Origin: Cubamyces lactineus | Lineage: Eukaryota > Basidiomycota > Agaricomycetes > Polyporales > Polyporaceae | DNA: 64,000 nt | Direction: 5' to 3' | NCBI GenBank assembly: GCA_022376465.1 | Contig: JACDTU010000026.1 | Coordinates: 186,001 to 250,000, forward strand | Part shown: positions 24,679 through 36,422 of the stretch, piece after piece | Position numbering within the stretch: the first letter of the stretch is position 1 | Layout: each line of letters opens with the position of its first letter | The notes under the pieces: generated by a model | Databases searched by the model: none | Told to the model about the DNA's origin: nothing | What the model saw: only the letters and a program-made list of their open reading frames with translations | Program-made: the position numbers and the translations under genes

Positions 24679-26462
24679 ATGTCTCTCAACAACCAGGCCC
24701 AGGGCTATTCCAACGTCGAGTACCCGTACGCCAACGCCGCGTACAGCAGCAGTCAGTGGCTCGAGAAGGAGCAGGCTCGCAACCGGAGGTCTAAATGGAT
24801 TGTGAGTGTCCGCGCACCCTGATGTCTATCGTCGCGCACGCTTCTTGACGTGCCGAACGAACCGAAGGTAATTGGCTCCCTGCTCGCGGTCCTCGGCCTC
24901 GTCGCCGTCGGTGTCGGCGTGGGTGTGACCGTGTCGAAGAACCACAAGTCTTCTAGCAACGCTTCCTCCTCTTCGTCCTCCGCCGTGCAGCAGACCGATC
25001 CCAACGACCCTAGCACGTTCAAGCTCGACACTCGGCTAAAGAAGTCTTTCTGGGGTATCGCTTACACGCCGGAAGGCTCGCAGTATCCCGATTGCGGCAA
25101 CTCGTTGGGTACGTTACCCGGCCACGCTTGACCGTGGCGTGCTAAACTGACAACGTTTCAGACCAAGTGATCACGGATATCCAGGTACAGACGGCTTGCG
25201 GCCTGTGCTTTTCATTAGAGTCGCTCGCTGATCCGTTTCGTCATCCCGCAGCTGTTGTCGCAGCTCACCGATGTGCGTTCGTTCCAGCGCGTTGTTTGTG
25301 GTGTGTACTAACAGAGGTCTTGCCACAGCAAATCCGTTTGTATGGCGCGGATTGCAACCAGACAGCCCTCGTCGTATGTGTTCATCGTGCTATGCTAGCT
25401 TGTACACATGCTCATCGCGTCGCAATCTACAGCTCGAGGCAATCGAACGGACCAAGGTCAACATGACCGTCTGGCTCGGTAACTACCCTGTCCCCACCGA
25501 CCCCGCCCCATATGAGAGGCAGCGCGATGCGATCATCGACGCTCTGAAAACCTACGGCGTTGACCACGTCTCCGGCATCACAGTCGGCAACGAGTACATC
25601 CTCAAGTAAGCCACGCCGCCTACGTCATGATCTCCCATACGCAGCCCGCTAACCCGGGCGCCGCAGCTACCTGAACGCGAACGGCGCGACGGACCCCAAC
25701 AGCGACGTGGGCAACCAGGGCGCGCAGCTGCTCATCGCGAACATCACCGACACGCGGAACGCGGTGCAGGCGCTGAACCTGCCCAAGACGATCCCGATCG
25801 GCACGGCGGACGCGGGCAGCTACTTCAACACGGAGGTGCTCGAGGCGGTCGACTACGGCATGTCGAACATCCACGCGTGGTTCGCGAACGTGACGATATC
25901 GCAGGCAGCGGGCTGGGTGAACGAGTTCTTCCAGGAACAGAACGTCCAGCCCGCTGCGGCGCTTCCGAACCGGCCCAAGATGTACATCGCTGAGACGGGG
26001 TGGCCGACGGCGTCCAAGGACGCGGGCAACGAGAGCAACGGCCCGTCGATCGCGTCGGAGCCTAACCTGCAGGTGCGTTGACACTGGTTTTGGTGGAATG
26101 CACGGGGCTGGCGCTCAGCGTTCAATTAGACCTTCCTCGACACCTTCGTCTGCCAGGCGAACAACAACGGCACTGGATACTTCTTCTTTGAGGTGAGTAT
26201 ATGCGTTTATTGTGTGAGAGGAATGACGCTGATGTAATCTGCAGTACTTCGACGAGACATGGAAGGATGTCGAGTTCGGTGGTGTTGAGGTCTGTTCCTC
26301 CCATCTTGTTTCCTGTGAATATAGACGCTAACGAATCTATGTAGGGTCACTGGGGCTTATTCTACTCGAAGTAAGTTCGGCTTACATTTCCCTTATCGCA
26401 CTCAATTGACATGGCCCTCCCTTAGCCGTACCCTCAAGGACATCACGATACCCGACTGCTGA
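24679..26462 (+). CDS. GH17 beta-1,3-glucanase, type II membrane protein
   Basis: Exons: 24679-24801, 24868-25108, 25162-25184, 25252-25272, 25329-25373, 25433-25605, 25667-26072, 26130-26192, 26245-26289, 26345-26370 and 26426-26462; 400 residues from this ATG. It should cleave or transfer beta-1,3-glucan chains in the wall. The cytosolic N-terminus is followed by a membrane helix at 42-63 (VIGSLLAVLGLVAVGVGVGV) and a Ser-rich linker. The catalytic domain begins FWGIAYTPEGSQYPDCGN. The two GH17 glutamates are present: acid/base E205 in TVGNEY and nucleophile E318 in IAETGWPT. HWGLFYSNRTLK..PDC closes the protein. The same frame stays open upstream to a TAG acceptor at 24541 (YSLTLASGTLSASELSTPAH...), so a 5' exon is probably missing from this model. 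Confidence 0.88.
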
Positions 26463-27398
26463 GCTATCCGCTTAGCCTTACCCTCATCCATCGCGACACC
26501 CCCCTCCCCGTACATTTGCCTCAATCTGAACAATTTCACGGCGGATCATAGCATTACTTGCCCTTCGTATGTGCGCTCGGACGCTCGCCCCCTATGACAC
26601 ACATCCGGGCAGTTGCCCCGTTCCACGTTCGCATGTCCATTGTCCCCCTTTCTTGGTTTTGACTCCGTCGACTCTGAATCGGTCCGTGTTGTTTGCTCCT
26701 TACCCCCCGGAACTTTCCTCTCGTACTTCATACCATCTCCCGTCTTTGCCTGCCCCGCCTCGCCCTCGCCCTATCCAGCTCTCCTCGCTGCGCAATGCCA
26801 CGAGAGGGGAGACCACGGGTCAGCGGTGGTGGTGGGGCGTGGCGTCCACTCGTTCGCATCATCTGCCTTCGCACAGACTATCGCTCCCATCTTCTGTCTT
26901 TTTTCTTCCCTCCTTGCCCCGCCCATCCTACGATCGGTTCGGAACACTGTATCCGCACTCTGTGGCATGAACTTTGGAATGTCTTTGCAGGCCCTGCAGG
27001 CTGCCGGCGCGATCGGCCTGCTTGGCCTTTTTTGGTGTCGTCCGTAGAGGTTGCTGCTAGCCTGCTACTAGAGTCTAGACGGTAACGGTACTATTATTAC
27101 GTACTGCTCGCGGACGGACGGACGAATGGTGCAATTTTACGGACTGCGAACTTGGCTTGGGCTTGAGTGTTACGCTGTGTGCGTGCGATGTCTCCCGGGC
27201 ACTAGTGATTAGTTCAAGCAGATGTTCTTGGACGCATGTAAGGTGTCGAATGCAGCTGCATCGCGCTGATGCACGCGGCTACGTGGATTGTAACGAGGTT
27301 CGAATGCTCGCACGACGTTCATCTGGAACAGAGCCAGGAGGGAATCGTGAACGTGAACGTCAACGGTGGGATACAGGTCTAGATAGTACATTATGAGG
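26463..27398. other. intergenic, no gene seen
   Basis: Pyrimidine-rich 3' flank of the glucanase gene, then sequence with short frames only, up to the second duplicated segment. Confidence 0.45.
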
Positions 27399-27407
27399 AT
27401 ACATGGG

Positions 27408-28890
27408 TCAAGATGATGAGATGATGATGAATGTAAGTATCGTGACGCGATGCGAGAATGGGAAGTACATGTCGAGGGATAGAGGAATGGGTGAAGCGGC
27501 TATGGTCCTGAACGTGTGCGTGAACAGGCAGGGGAGTAGTATGTGGGGAATAGTCTGTGGGAAGTAGTTTGTGGGGAATAGTCTGTGGGGAGTAGTATGT
27601 GGAGAGTAGTATGCAGGGGGGTAGTTTGTATGTGTGAGGGGTAGGATGTGAGGAGTGGTATGTAGGGTACGAAGACTAGAGTGGGATGGGATGATAGTAT
27701 TAACAAACGTGAAGATGGGGGTAGTATGTGGGGCGTAGGATGCGGAGGGGTAGGATGTGGGGTGTAGGGTGTGGAGGGTAGGATGTGTAGAGTAGTATGT
27801 GGGGGATAGGACGTGGAGGATAGGATATGGGGAGTAGGATGTAGATACGATGTAGGATGTGGGTACGATGTAGGATACGAGGGCTAATACGGGAGGGTAG
27901 TATGTGAGAGAACCGTGTCCTATGTGAGGCGTTGGTCGGACGAGCCAGGAAAGCACGTCCTCCCTGCGAGCAAACCCAGGCCTGAAAGAAGCCGGCGTGG
28001 CCAGTGCCGACTTCCCCAGCGTCCTGAGCTCACTCTCCGCCTCGGACACCTACAGTACAAATGTGTAAAAATGGAAAAGATGAGAGAGGTAGGTTGTGTC
28101 GTAGTGGTGCCTAGAGAGCTTGTCCGTGATAGTTGCCAGAATGCGACCGATGAGAATGGGATTGCCGAGGAGAGAAGGTAGGAGAGAGCAGAGAGAGATC
28201 TACGCAGTCTTCGCCGTTTGCGTCTCGACCACGTGACCTTCTCGTCGTTCAAGATGCTGAAGTTGAGGAAGATGGCTGGAGTTGTGACTGGGGAAGTTGG
28301 AGGTGGAGGAAAGCGGTACTTCCAATTCGGCTTCACCCCTACTCGAGCCGGAACCCATCCCAATCGGACTGCTATCCGAAAGAACCTTCGTCGCGCTATC
28401 ACATTCAGCGCGCGCCCCACCCGAACTAGTCTCCGCAGCACCACACCACGCTCCAGGATCAGATGCACAGGGTCGATTCGCGTAAGCGTCTGCAGGTCCA
28501 CCCATAGACCAGCAAACGTAGAGGGCTGGTATGCAAAGAAGTCGACGTAGGGGTCTTCTACAGGTGTGGTGTGTTCGAAAGGTGGGGGATAGGATTCTAC
28601 AGTCGGAATGGGGAGGATGCCGAAGAGGAATGAGTTCGGGTCGACGCTGCCGGAGCGCAGACCCGGGAGGCCTGGTACAGTGCTGCAGGCCCAATTTCAA
28701 TTCGAAATCAAGGCAGTATAATTGATGGAACGCACATGATGGGGGCTCCTATGGTAATGGGGCGGTCGAAGAGGTGGGGATTCGAGAAAACACTGCCGAT
28801 GGAGAGAAAGCCGGGAGGGAGCGGGCTGTAGGGAGTGACAGTGAGGACGTCGAGGACGACGAGGATTATGCTGATGATTGCGACGATCAT
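27408..28890 (-). CDS. hypothetical membrane-anchored protein, copy B (3' part uncertain)
   Basis: Counterpart of the gene at 17296-18579: start at 28890 with MIVAIISIILVVLDVLTV, PYSPLPPGF and a phase-2 intron ending CTGCAG. A long second exon encodes DFFAYQPSTFAGLWVDLQTLTRIDP, and a likely third exon starts at 28049 (VSEAESELRTLGKS). The in-frame TAG a few codons before the start is also present here, with a further open hydrophilic stretch upstream (PLNIIDVRSALTA). Either the real start is the ATG used, or both copies descend from a gene already cut by that stop. No family recognised. Confidence 0.4.
27530..27850. repeat. GGGGAGTAGTATGTG-type minisatellite, copy B
   Basis: Degenerate tandem units around GTAGTATGTGGGGA, longer and more variable than the array in copy A. 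Confidence 0.7.
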
Positions 28891-29190
28891 CGTGAGGAGC
28901 TATGCGGTCAACGCAGAGCGGACGTCGATGATGTTCAGCGGAGAGGGTGAGGATGAGTGTTTCTGAGGAGGGCGGTCGACGTTCGGCTGGGATTTATATG
29001 TCGGAGGGGGCGTGCAGAACGCGATCGGACAGAACTTTGTTTTGTTTAACGGCGTAACAAATCTCACGTGAGGGCGTGGACGCGTCGTTTGTCGGTGTAT
29101 GTTCGATTCTGAAGTCGACTGGACCTGCCTGATTAGGGTAGGGACCTTCCATATTCGGATGTGGCGGAGGTCAGTAGCCTCGTGGCGCGT

Positions 29191-30030
29191 AGGGTGCAAC
29201 TCACCCGGCCCTGTCTTCTTGGAGCTCCTGACCTTTACATTCAAGGGCGTTGTGACTCCGTCAATAATCGCACTTGCGATTGTTTCAAGCCACGTAAGAT
29301 ATGCAAGTCTCCAACAAGCGCTATACGTACTCTGTAGCGAAATATACGTAGATCGGGCAAGGCTTACTTCTCTGTTGGTGATACTACAAGAGACATGTCG
29401 GCCGTGGTCCTTTCCGAGTCAGATAGTGCATGAAACTATGACCACATTGATATCATGACCTGTGTCTCATCGGTGCAAATCACGCTTAAAGACGTAGCAT
29501 GAACTTGCCCGGGCTTGACCGAATGCGGGCTAATAACCGCCGTGTATGTAGTGTACCTGCAAGTGCAAACTCAATACCATTTTGAACAGCACGCACCTTG
29601 TAGAACATCCCCCTTGCCTCACAAAGTGTTGGCTACAAACGGTTCCGACATAGACGTCGGAATGTTGAAAACGACTGCTATCGTGTAAACGCCAAGGATG
29701 AAGGTTCTGGTATAGATGATAGGTTTTGAAAGTCTGAGCGGTTGGCGGTTGGCGGGGGAGGTATGCGGGACGATGTTGGACGCGTAGGATGAAATGTCCT
29801 CGACAGGGACAATCTTGGTTTGCGCGAAGAAAATCCTTGAAATGAAGAATACGGCAGCTCGCGCACGCGCCAGGGCGCAGGGAGGACTACCAGCACCAAA
29901 ATCTGACCGCAAGACGGGCTGCGACTACGACCCAGCGGTTTGAAAGCGAGATCTGTTCGAATGTTATGCATTCCTAATCATACATCCAGCGTTCCGACGA
30001 GTATATGAGCAGAATAGCCCCGACGTAATG
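29191..30030. other. intergenic, no gene seen
   Basis: No supported gene between the duplicated segment and the LYR gene. Short frames only. Confidence 0.45.
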
Positions 30031-30501
30031 TCATGGAAGTGGGTCGCTGGGGGAGTCTTGTGGGTACATCCGCTTCAGATGGCGATACTTGCGCAGCGAA
30101 TAGAGGGCAAGGGTTTCTAAGATGCGCGTTATTCATGTACCCTGTGCTGACGCAGAAGACAGTGCTCACCATTTCGGATATACTCGCCCAGCTTTATCGC
30201 CTTCTCTATCTCCTGCGGGTCGGTGAGGTTCCTGTTCTCTACCCGGCGACAACGCATCTCAGCGCACTGGTGTTCAGCTCGACGCATTAGCACATACTCT
30301 CAAATAGGCCCCGTAACTTCTTGTGGAAGTTATACCTGTACATCGCGTCGCGTACAGTCAGTATCCTTATCGTGCATATGTCGTGTGAGGGCGGTCGATA
30401 GGGGAGACGTACGCAGGGTCGGGGTAGTCGCGGCCAAGCCTGTGCAGCTCTTTGTATAGGGAGATGACTCTCAGTCTAGTCTCCTTGCTCGCCATTGCCA
30501 T
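30031..30501 (-). CDS. LYRM5: LYR-motif mitochondrial protein, LYRM5/ETFRF1-like
   Basis: Four small exons on the minus strand: 30501-30413, 30335-30298, 30238-30170 and 30116-30031; 93 residues, close to the usual length of about 90. The spliced protein matches the LYRM5 pattern throughout: LYKELHRLGRDYPDPAY, NFHKKLRGLFEKNRNLTDP, EEIEKA-like QEIEKAIKLGEYIRN, then LALYSLRKYRHLKRMY. The LYR tripeptide is LYK here (residues 15-17), as in other members of this group. LYRM5 in animals binds and de-flavinates electron transfer flavoprotein; a mitochondrial role is inferred. The start may be the ATG at 30501 or 30495. It is divergent from the CRAL-TRIO gene, with 288 bp between. Confidence 0.85.
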
Positions 30502-30789
30502 CGCAGACGGCTCATATGGGCATGGGAGTGGTCGTAGTCGCAGTTGGGACTTCGCCGTAGTCTCAAAGCCATGCGGGGCAGGTACTCCGGAAAGCACGGA
30601 CGCGGCCACGTGCGGGGTGACGCGAACTCGCGAGCGTCAGAGGACAGTGTGTCCTCGGCAGCAGACCGCACGGCTAACGATGTGTTCCTACTAGTACTCC
30701 TTGCTGTGCTGTGGCATCTCTCTGCCCTCTGCCTCAGGGGGGCTCTCGGACATTCTCGCTAGGTCATAAGGTCTCTCTTTTACATCAGC
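30502..30789. promoter_or_regulatory. shared divergent promoter region
   Basis: The 288 bp between the start codons of the LYR gene (minus) and the CRAL-TRIO gene (plus). It must hold both promoters and leaders. No clear TATA box seen. Confidence 0.5.
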
Positions 30790-32084
30790 ATGGCTGCAGA
30801 ATCAGACCCTGTCAAGATATACGAGGCTTGCCCGCCACCGCACGTCTCTGTGGATCCCAGCGTCTTGCCTCCCCAGCTCCAACTGACGGAGACACAACAA
30901 GCCCTATACGATGACGTTCTCAAGCACTTTGACAAGGAGGGGTATGTGCTGCCGGGAGTGGAGGACGGGGCATTGACTGAAGCAGAGAAGTTCTGGTTGG
31001 TACGTCCTGATGAGAGAACCGCCTCGTAGCGTCCTAACGCATGCAACCGCAGTCATGCGAGTGCATACTCAGGTTCCTGCGCGCTGTGAAGTGGGCTAGC
31101 GCGCAAGCCGCGATAAAACGGCTAGAGGAGACACTAAAGTGGCGACGTGAATACGGAGTGTACGACGTAATTACTGCCTCTCACGTCGAACCAGAGGTAC
31201 GACGGGAATGTGTCTATTTAATTGAGTTGGATCTAAAGTTAGTCTCGGTAGGCTGTCACTGGCAAAATGGTTATCTGGGGTTACGACATCGACAACCGCC
31301 CCGCGTTATATCTCCGTCCGAGCAAACAGAACACGGAGGAAAGCATCCGCCAAGTCCATTACGTTGTCTGGGCTCTCGAGAGGCTTACCGAGCTCATGGG
31401 CCCGGGAGTAGAGTAAGTCTTGATGCGATGCAATGGGAAGGCCGTTTCCTGATGCCTTCATGTCACAGGACGCTCTCTCTTATGGTGGACTTCGCTGACC
31501 GGGCTAAGAATCCTTCGCTTGGGCAATCTCGCGCGGTATGCTCAGCACGTGCTACGGTAAACGTAGTGGCTAATAAGGTTGATTTCTGCTTATAATAGGT
31601 GCTGAGTATTCTTCAGACACACTGTAAGTTAGCCGCTCAGCTCATTCTGACGCTCTCTCACTGCCATCATGTAGATCCTGAGCGCCTGGGTCGCGCGTTG
31701 GTCGTCAACGTGCCTTGGCTCGTCAACACGTTCTTCAAGCTCATCACGCCTTTCATCGACCCTCTCACGCGCCCGAAGCTGCGCTTCAATCCAAACTGCC
31801 TCAGCGAGGGCCTCTTCGCTCCGGACCAGCTCCTTTCCGAATGGGGCGGCTCAGCCCATTTCGAATACGACCACGAGCGCTATTGGGACGCGCTCGTCCG
31901 CATGTGCGCAGAGCGGAGAGAACTTCTGTGGGAGAAATGGCGCGAGCGCGGCGCCAAGGTTGGCGTGCGGGAATGGGATGTGAAGTGCGCAATCGAGCTA
32001 GATGAGAAGCAGGGACGTGGTAGCGGTGAGGGCAGTACGCCTGGAGGTGTCGATGCTGCCACATCTGCGGCTGCGGCTGCTTAG
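30790..32084 (+). CDS. CRAL-TRIO (Sec14-like) lipid transfer protein
   Basis: Six exons: 30790-30999, 31053-31196, 31252-31412, 31469-31535, 31599-31623 and 31675-32084; 338 residues. Such proteins bind a phospholipid or other lipid in a closed pocket and move it between membranes. The CRAL-TRIO N-terminal helical part holds CILRFLRAVKWASAQAAIKRLEETLKWRREYGV. The lipid-binding domain shows EAVTGKMVIWGYDIDNRPALYLRPSKQNTE, MVDFADRAKNPSLGQSRAVLSILQTHYPERLGRALVVNVPW and the closing LITPFIDPLTRPKLRFN. The last segment resembles the fungal Csr1/Pdr16 branch. The C-terminus is a basic-acidic tail ending in an Ala run. All five introns are needed to join the domain. Confidence 0.87.
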
Positions 32085-32592
32085 ACAGATTATTCGCTCT
32101 GGTGCGCTCGTACTTTAGACTTAGAGAGACGTCGTCGGCTATATTTGGGGGTCCATTACCCAGCTCGCTAATTCGTGGCGCAATATAGGTTCTCACTCTC
32201 GGTTGCGGGTTTCCACACATGTACCCGTTCATGGCTAGGCGTTACAAGCACATGATTCGCCCGCGAGCTTGTCTAGTCGCCTTCGGGACTGACTATAAGC
32301 AGACAATATCATTCTGACTAGAAAGGAACAGCCCTGGCGTGAGCAAACCCTACTGCGTAGTGGTACTGGCTGCGCCGATGCCACGAGGCTACGGACTTCT
32401 GTTGTAAGGTCCGCATATTATGGTAAGTCCCCGCCTAAATCCGGTAGGCCTAGTTGACTCCATAATAACATACACCGGCAAACGACGCGCCCATGTCCTC
32501 AGTGCGAGTTCTGCCTGTTCGCGTTCTGTATGCGCCCCCCAACATATGTATACCATCCAGCCCAACTTTGGCCGCTCTCCTTAGAAACACTT
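32085..32592. other. intergenic, no gene seen
   Basis: 3' flank of the CRAL-TRIO gene up to the MITE-like element. Nothing else recognised. Confidence 0.45.
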
Positions 32593-32990
32593 CTTATACT
32601 GTACGTCCCAGACGTTAGGCGATGTCCCCCGTCCCCGGGCACCCATCGTCTCGCCTATATGGGCGCTTGTCCCTATGTCCCCAGGACCCCGTCGCCTAAC
32701 CTCCCTCAAAGAGATGTCCGCTGTACGTTTAGCGCCCGTTGCGCGAACGAATGTTTGCCTTCGATTCCATGTTACGATGCCTTTCCCACTGGGCAGTAGT
32801 ATTGCTCGAAGCTACAGTTCCATCCAATTTACTCCTCTCACTTCTTGTTAGACCCACTATACAGGTCAGATCACAGGCGATATCGCCTATGTCCCCATGT
32901 CCCCCAACGGCCATCGCCTGAGCGCCCTCTTCCCACGCCCTAATCTAGGGTTACATCGCCTCGCCTAACGTCTGGGACGTACAGTATACA
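32593..32990. mobile_element. MITE-like element with perfect 28-bp inverted repeats
   Basis: Left repeat 32595-32622 begins TATACTGTACGTCCCAGACG; right repeat 32961-32988 is its exact reverse complement over 28 bp. The total is about 394 bp with no coding capacity. If the outer TA is the duplicated target, the element begins CTGTACGTCC, which would suit a Tc1/mariner-type non-autonomous element. Internal GATGTCCC/GGCGATGTCC motifs recur in both halves (near 32620, 32668, 32890). Confidence 0.72.
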
Positions 32991-33544
32991 CCTCCGACTT
33001 GCTGAACATGATCACCACCTGCTCTGCATTGACCGTATAGCTTGTCCATGTATCCTGAAGCGCAGTATCACAATCTTTGTCCTCCAATTCGTGTCCTCGA
33101 TCCTCACAACCATTATCCGTTAATATGCGGAAAGCATGCAAAGATAACGCCAAACGCCGCAATCATGCATTCGTGTGCCGTCTCACTGACTGCCCAGGTG
33201 AACATGCAGCATGCTCCACCTGGGCAAGAACAGATGTCTCCTTGCGTGCATGGTATGTAACGGGCTGTAAACACGCAACGTGCAGTCATGTAGGCATGAA
33301 ATTGTATAATCCATCATCTGAGGACGACGGGAGAGGCATAAGTACAAGCGCGCCTAGGCGCTGGCATAGCACTGAGCATTCATAGTATCACAACAAAACA
33401 GAACAAGAACATGAAAAGGGAGACGTACTCAAAAATGATCTCGTCGCGCGCATCGTCATCTACGTATCGTATCATTACCAACTCGTGAAAAGTCCGTCCA
33501 ACTCCGCCCAGGTCCAGCCGTGATCGAGTATTCTATACCCCCAG
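32991..33544. other. intergenic, no gene seen
   Basis: Short frames only, between the MITE-like element and the 3' end of the formin-GBD-like gene. Confidence 0.45.
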
Positions 33545-35852
33545 CTAGTTGAACATCGGGGTCACCTTCCTACTCCCCGGCGCTACAGGTCGCTGCTCCC
33601 CACCCGCACCTAACGCAACTTGACTGGCACGAGCGGCGTACGCCGCCGCATGCCCACCGTACACCGGGGTGCCACCCGACCGCTTCGTAGGCGTGGTGGG
33701 GTTACTCCGAGATGGATGCATCGGAGGCGCGACTACCTGCTTGCGCATGGCCGTCGGTGGCTGGCCAATGAGTCGCGAGAGACCCCAAGGAAGCTCGTGG
33801 CCGGAGCGACCTGCAGCAGCAACGTAGCGCGCGATCTCGAGGTGGAGCGTCGGATAATATGTCGTCGATGCTTTCCTCGCGATCTACACAGATAGGCATC
33901 GTGTCGGCAAGAGAAATAACACGAGGGTATAGATGACGTACCGAGAGTATGCGCTCAATGCCCGACTGGAACATGTCGCTGTGAAAGCGGTATGCCGAGT
34001 GCTCGTGGTCCTTCGGCAGGTTGAGAGCTTGTGCATAGCTCGCGATGGCGTTGACAAACTTGAGATGCATCGTCTGAAGGAGAGAATGTTAGACTGGTTT
34101 GGAGGGCGCTGCACATGACACTCACCATATAGCACATTGCCTCAAACTCGACACCACCCGTCATTCCGCCGGGAGCTCGGGGCTTCTCAACCTTCGCCTC
34201 ATCAGTCTCTGAGAGATCCCAGATCGTGTTACTTGGGTGACAGAACACCCAGAAGTAGTCCCTGCAGACGTCACTCATCTCCTGCAGGTACGTCTTGTAG
34301 ATCCTGGGCCTATGGAGCTCCTCAATAAAGGCGTGAGGCTCAATAGGCGTCCCGGGAGCCTCGCTCGGTGGCGGCGCGCGCGTCAAGAGAAGGGCCTTCA
34401 GGAGAGAGAATAGCGTCTGATGGGGGTGAGGGAGGGTGATGAGATTGCTAGCAGCGGTAAGGTTGGTGGAAGATAGTTCCCAGGGCACAGATCTAGAGCG
34501 CGAGTGCGAGGTAAGGCCCGCGGTGGGACTACCGGTGGAAGGAAGAGAACCGAGGGGATACAAGTCGAATAACGAGAGCAGCAACTCTACGATTAGTTGC
34601 CGAGTTGCAACCTCCCCTGGTCTTTTGTCCGAATAGAGCAATGTTACTAGCTTATCAAATGGTGCTGGACAAGCATCCCGAAGGGCGTTACACCCAACAG
34701 CTGACGTAGTGAGGGCCTTCACGCAACGGAGAAGCTCATGCAAGATTTGATCATCATGCTGTTCCTCCCTAGCCACAGTATGAGCACAACACCTAAGGTC
34801 TGCTCTGGGACAACCTCACCTCCACTCCACATCGAGAATCTCATTGAGACGCGTCAGAATGGCGTCATAGCCACCAGCACGAACGAATGCATCTGTCCAG
34901 CTGTAAGGTTGTGAGGATTGCTCACAACCGTCAAAATGCGCAGACAGCTGACCTTGCGGCTTCATTGCGAAGTAGTAGCCGGAGCTTCTTGACCACCTCT
35001 ACGTCGAGGATGGTACTTGACTGACCGAGAAGTATGTTGACATACTTCTCCGGTGCTAGCACACCCGCCTTCTTCTTGTCCTTGCCGGTCTTTAGCGGTG
35101 CAATCGGGACGGGCTTAACATCGATCGCCTGTCGCCGCACGTCCATGGACACGCCTCGCGCGTGCCCGGTAGTGTACTGCCGGCTCTGTGCCGGTGACAG
35201 GTCATATTGTTCAAGTGAAGGCTTCTTGGGTCGTGGTGAGGACATGGAAGCCAGCGATTCGCTACTGTGGGCCTTGCGGAGCCCACGAGGTGTCAAGGGA
35301 GGGTTGGCTATCGCCGCCGGCCTCATCTGGGCAAGGACGTGAGACGACTTGAGGAAGGCGGCCTTGACCGTGGGGTCCATTGTGGCCAGCTTGGGCCTCA
35401 AGGTGGAAGGGATTTGCAGATCATCCTGTTTATGCGAGTATGCACGGTCAGCGCTATGTTCCACGACCTCGCGTACAGCGGATCGAGCCACTGGCGTGAA
35501 ACTTGAAATGCCTGCCCCTGTATGCGTAGCGTGTATAGAAGAGGTGTGGCGACTGCAAGGATTGTGCGTAGCGATGTCTTCGCATGGCCAGACCAGCGTT
35601 CGAGGCGACATGAGAAGCGATACTCACCAGCAACCGCTCGAAGTCCTCAGGTGATAGCGGCTCCTGTTCTTGTTGACTCTTGCCTTTCACTTTCTTTCGC
35701 TTCTCTGTTCGTGGTTTCGTATCATGCGTGGCATTGTATGTGAAGTAGTTCTCTTTGCCGTTTGGCTCGGATTCAGAGGGGTCGACGGGTGTTGTGAGCA
35801 TCTGGAAGTCGGCGGAGGGAAGACGGCGAGAAGGAAGGATGCTTTTGAACAT
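33545..35852 (-). CDS. formin GBD/FH3-like protein without FH2 domain
   Basis: Six exons on the minus strand: 35852-35628, 35425-34953, 34900-34820, 34768-34126, 34073-33942 and 33883-33545; 630 residues. LSPEDFERLLDDLQIPSTLRPKL (about 65-90) and the following helix resemble the Rho-binding GBD of diaphanous formins. APEKYVNILLG..., KKLRLLLRNEAASWTDAFVRAGGYDAILTRL and ILHELLRCVKALTTSAVGCNALR look like the armadillo-type FH3 part. The rest is helical, with a Ser-rich insert (about 290-320). No FH1 or FH2 is present and the frame ends cleanly in a disordered tail, so it is not a complete formin. A role as Rho effector or regulator is inferred. Intron phases are all consistent. Confidence 0.78.
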
Positions 35853-36422
35853 GGTGTCGCCTTTAAGCAGCGCAACGCTGTGAGGGAAGACAAAGGATGG
35901 AGGTGCGCAGAGGAGAGGGAGGTGGTGGGAGACAAAGGACGAAAGGCAGCTCGGGTTCCAACATCTCAAGACGCCCAGGTTGAACTACGCCGCGTGGCGT
36001 AGGCGCGTCTTGTCACGTGGTCGCGTCTCATTATCCCGAGTCGAGGCCTGCGGCTCTCAGCGGACCACTTGGTCCGCTGCCAAGCAGCGAGCACAGGCTC
36101 GGGCTCGCGTAACATAAGCGCGATTGCGCCTGTGCAATATCTGAGTCTACTACTTTTGAAGCGCAGCAGGATGCACCGTAGCGTGCTCTATCGTTACCAA
36201 CAGGAAGAGACAACTGAATTCAACACGCTCTGGTTCTGCGCCGCCGGACCGGGGAATCAAAGTGCAAGAATGAATGATCATAATGATATGCTACATGACA
36301 CTGGTAACGGGTATTGGGCTACACGAAGTGAGTCAGAATGATGATAGAAACCGAGAAGAACGAGGGGACGGTCAGGATACCTGACCCTGACCCGGCACGG
36401 AAGATACAAAACAGAACGATCT
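35853..36422. other. intergenic, no gene seen
   Basis: Upstream region of the formin-GBD-like gene and 3' flank of the next minus-strand gene. No gene supported. Confidence 0.5.

Larger units (their letters stand above)
27399..29190. repeat. segmental duplication, copy B
   Basis: Second copy of the segment at 17237-18885, direct orientation, about 10 kb away. The central gene region and its upstream flank are well matched; the minisatellite part is expanded and diverged. The two copies bracket the RhoGAP and GH17 genes. Confidence 0.7.
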
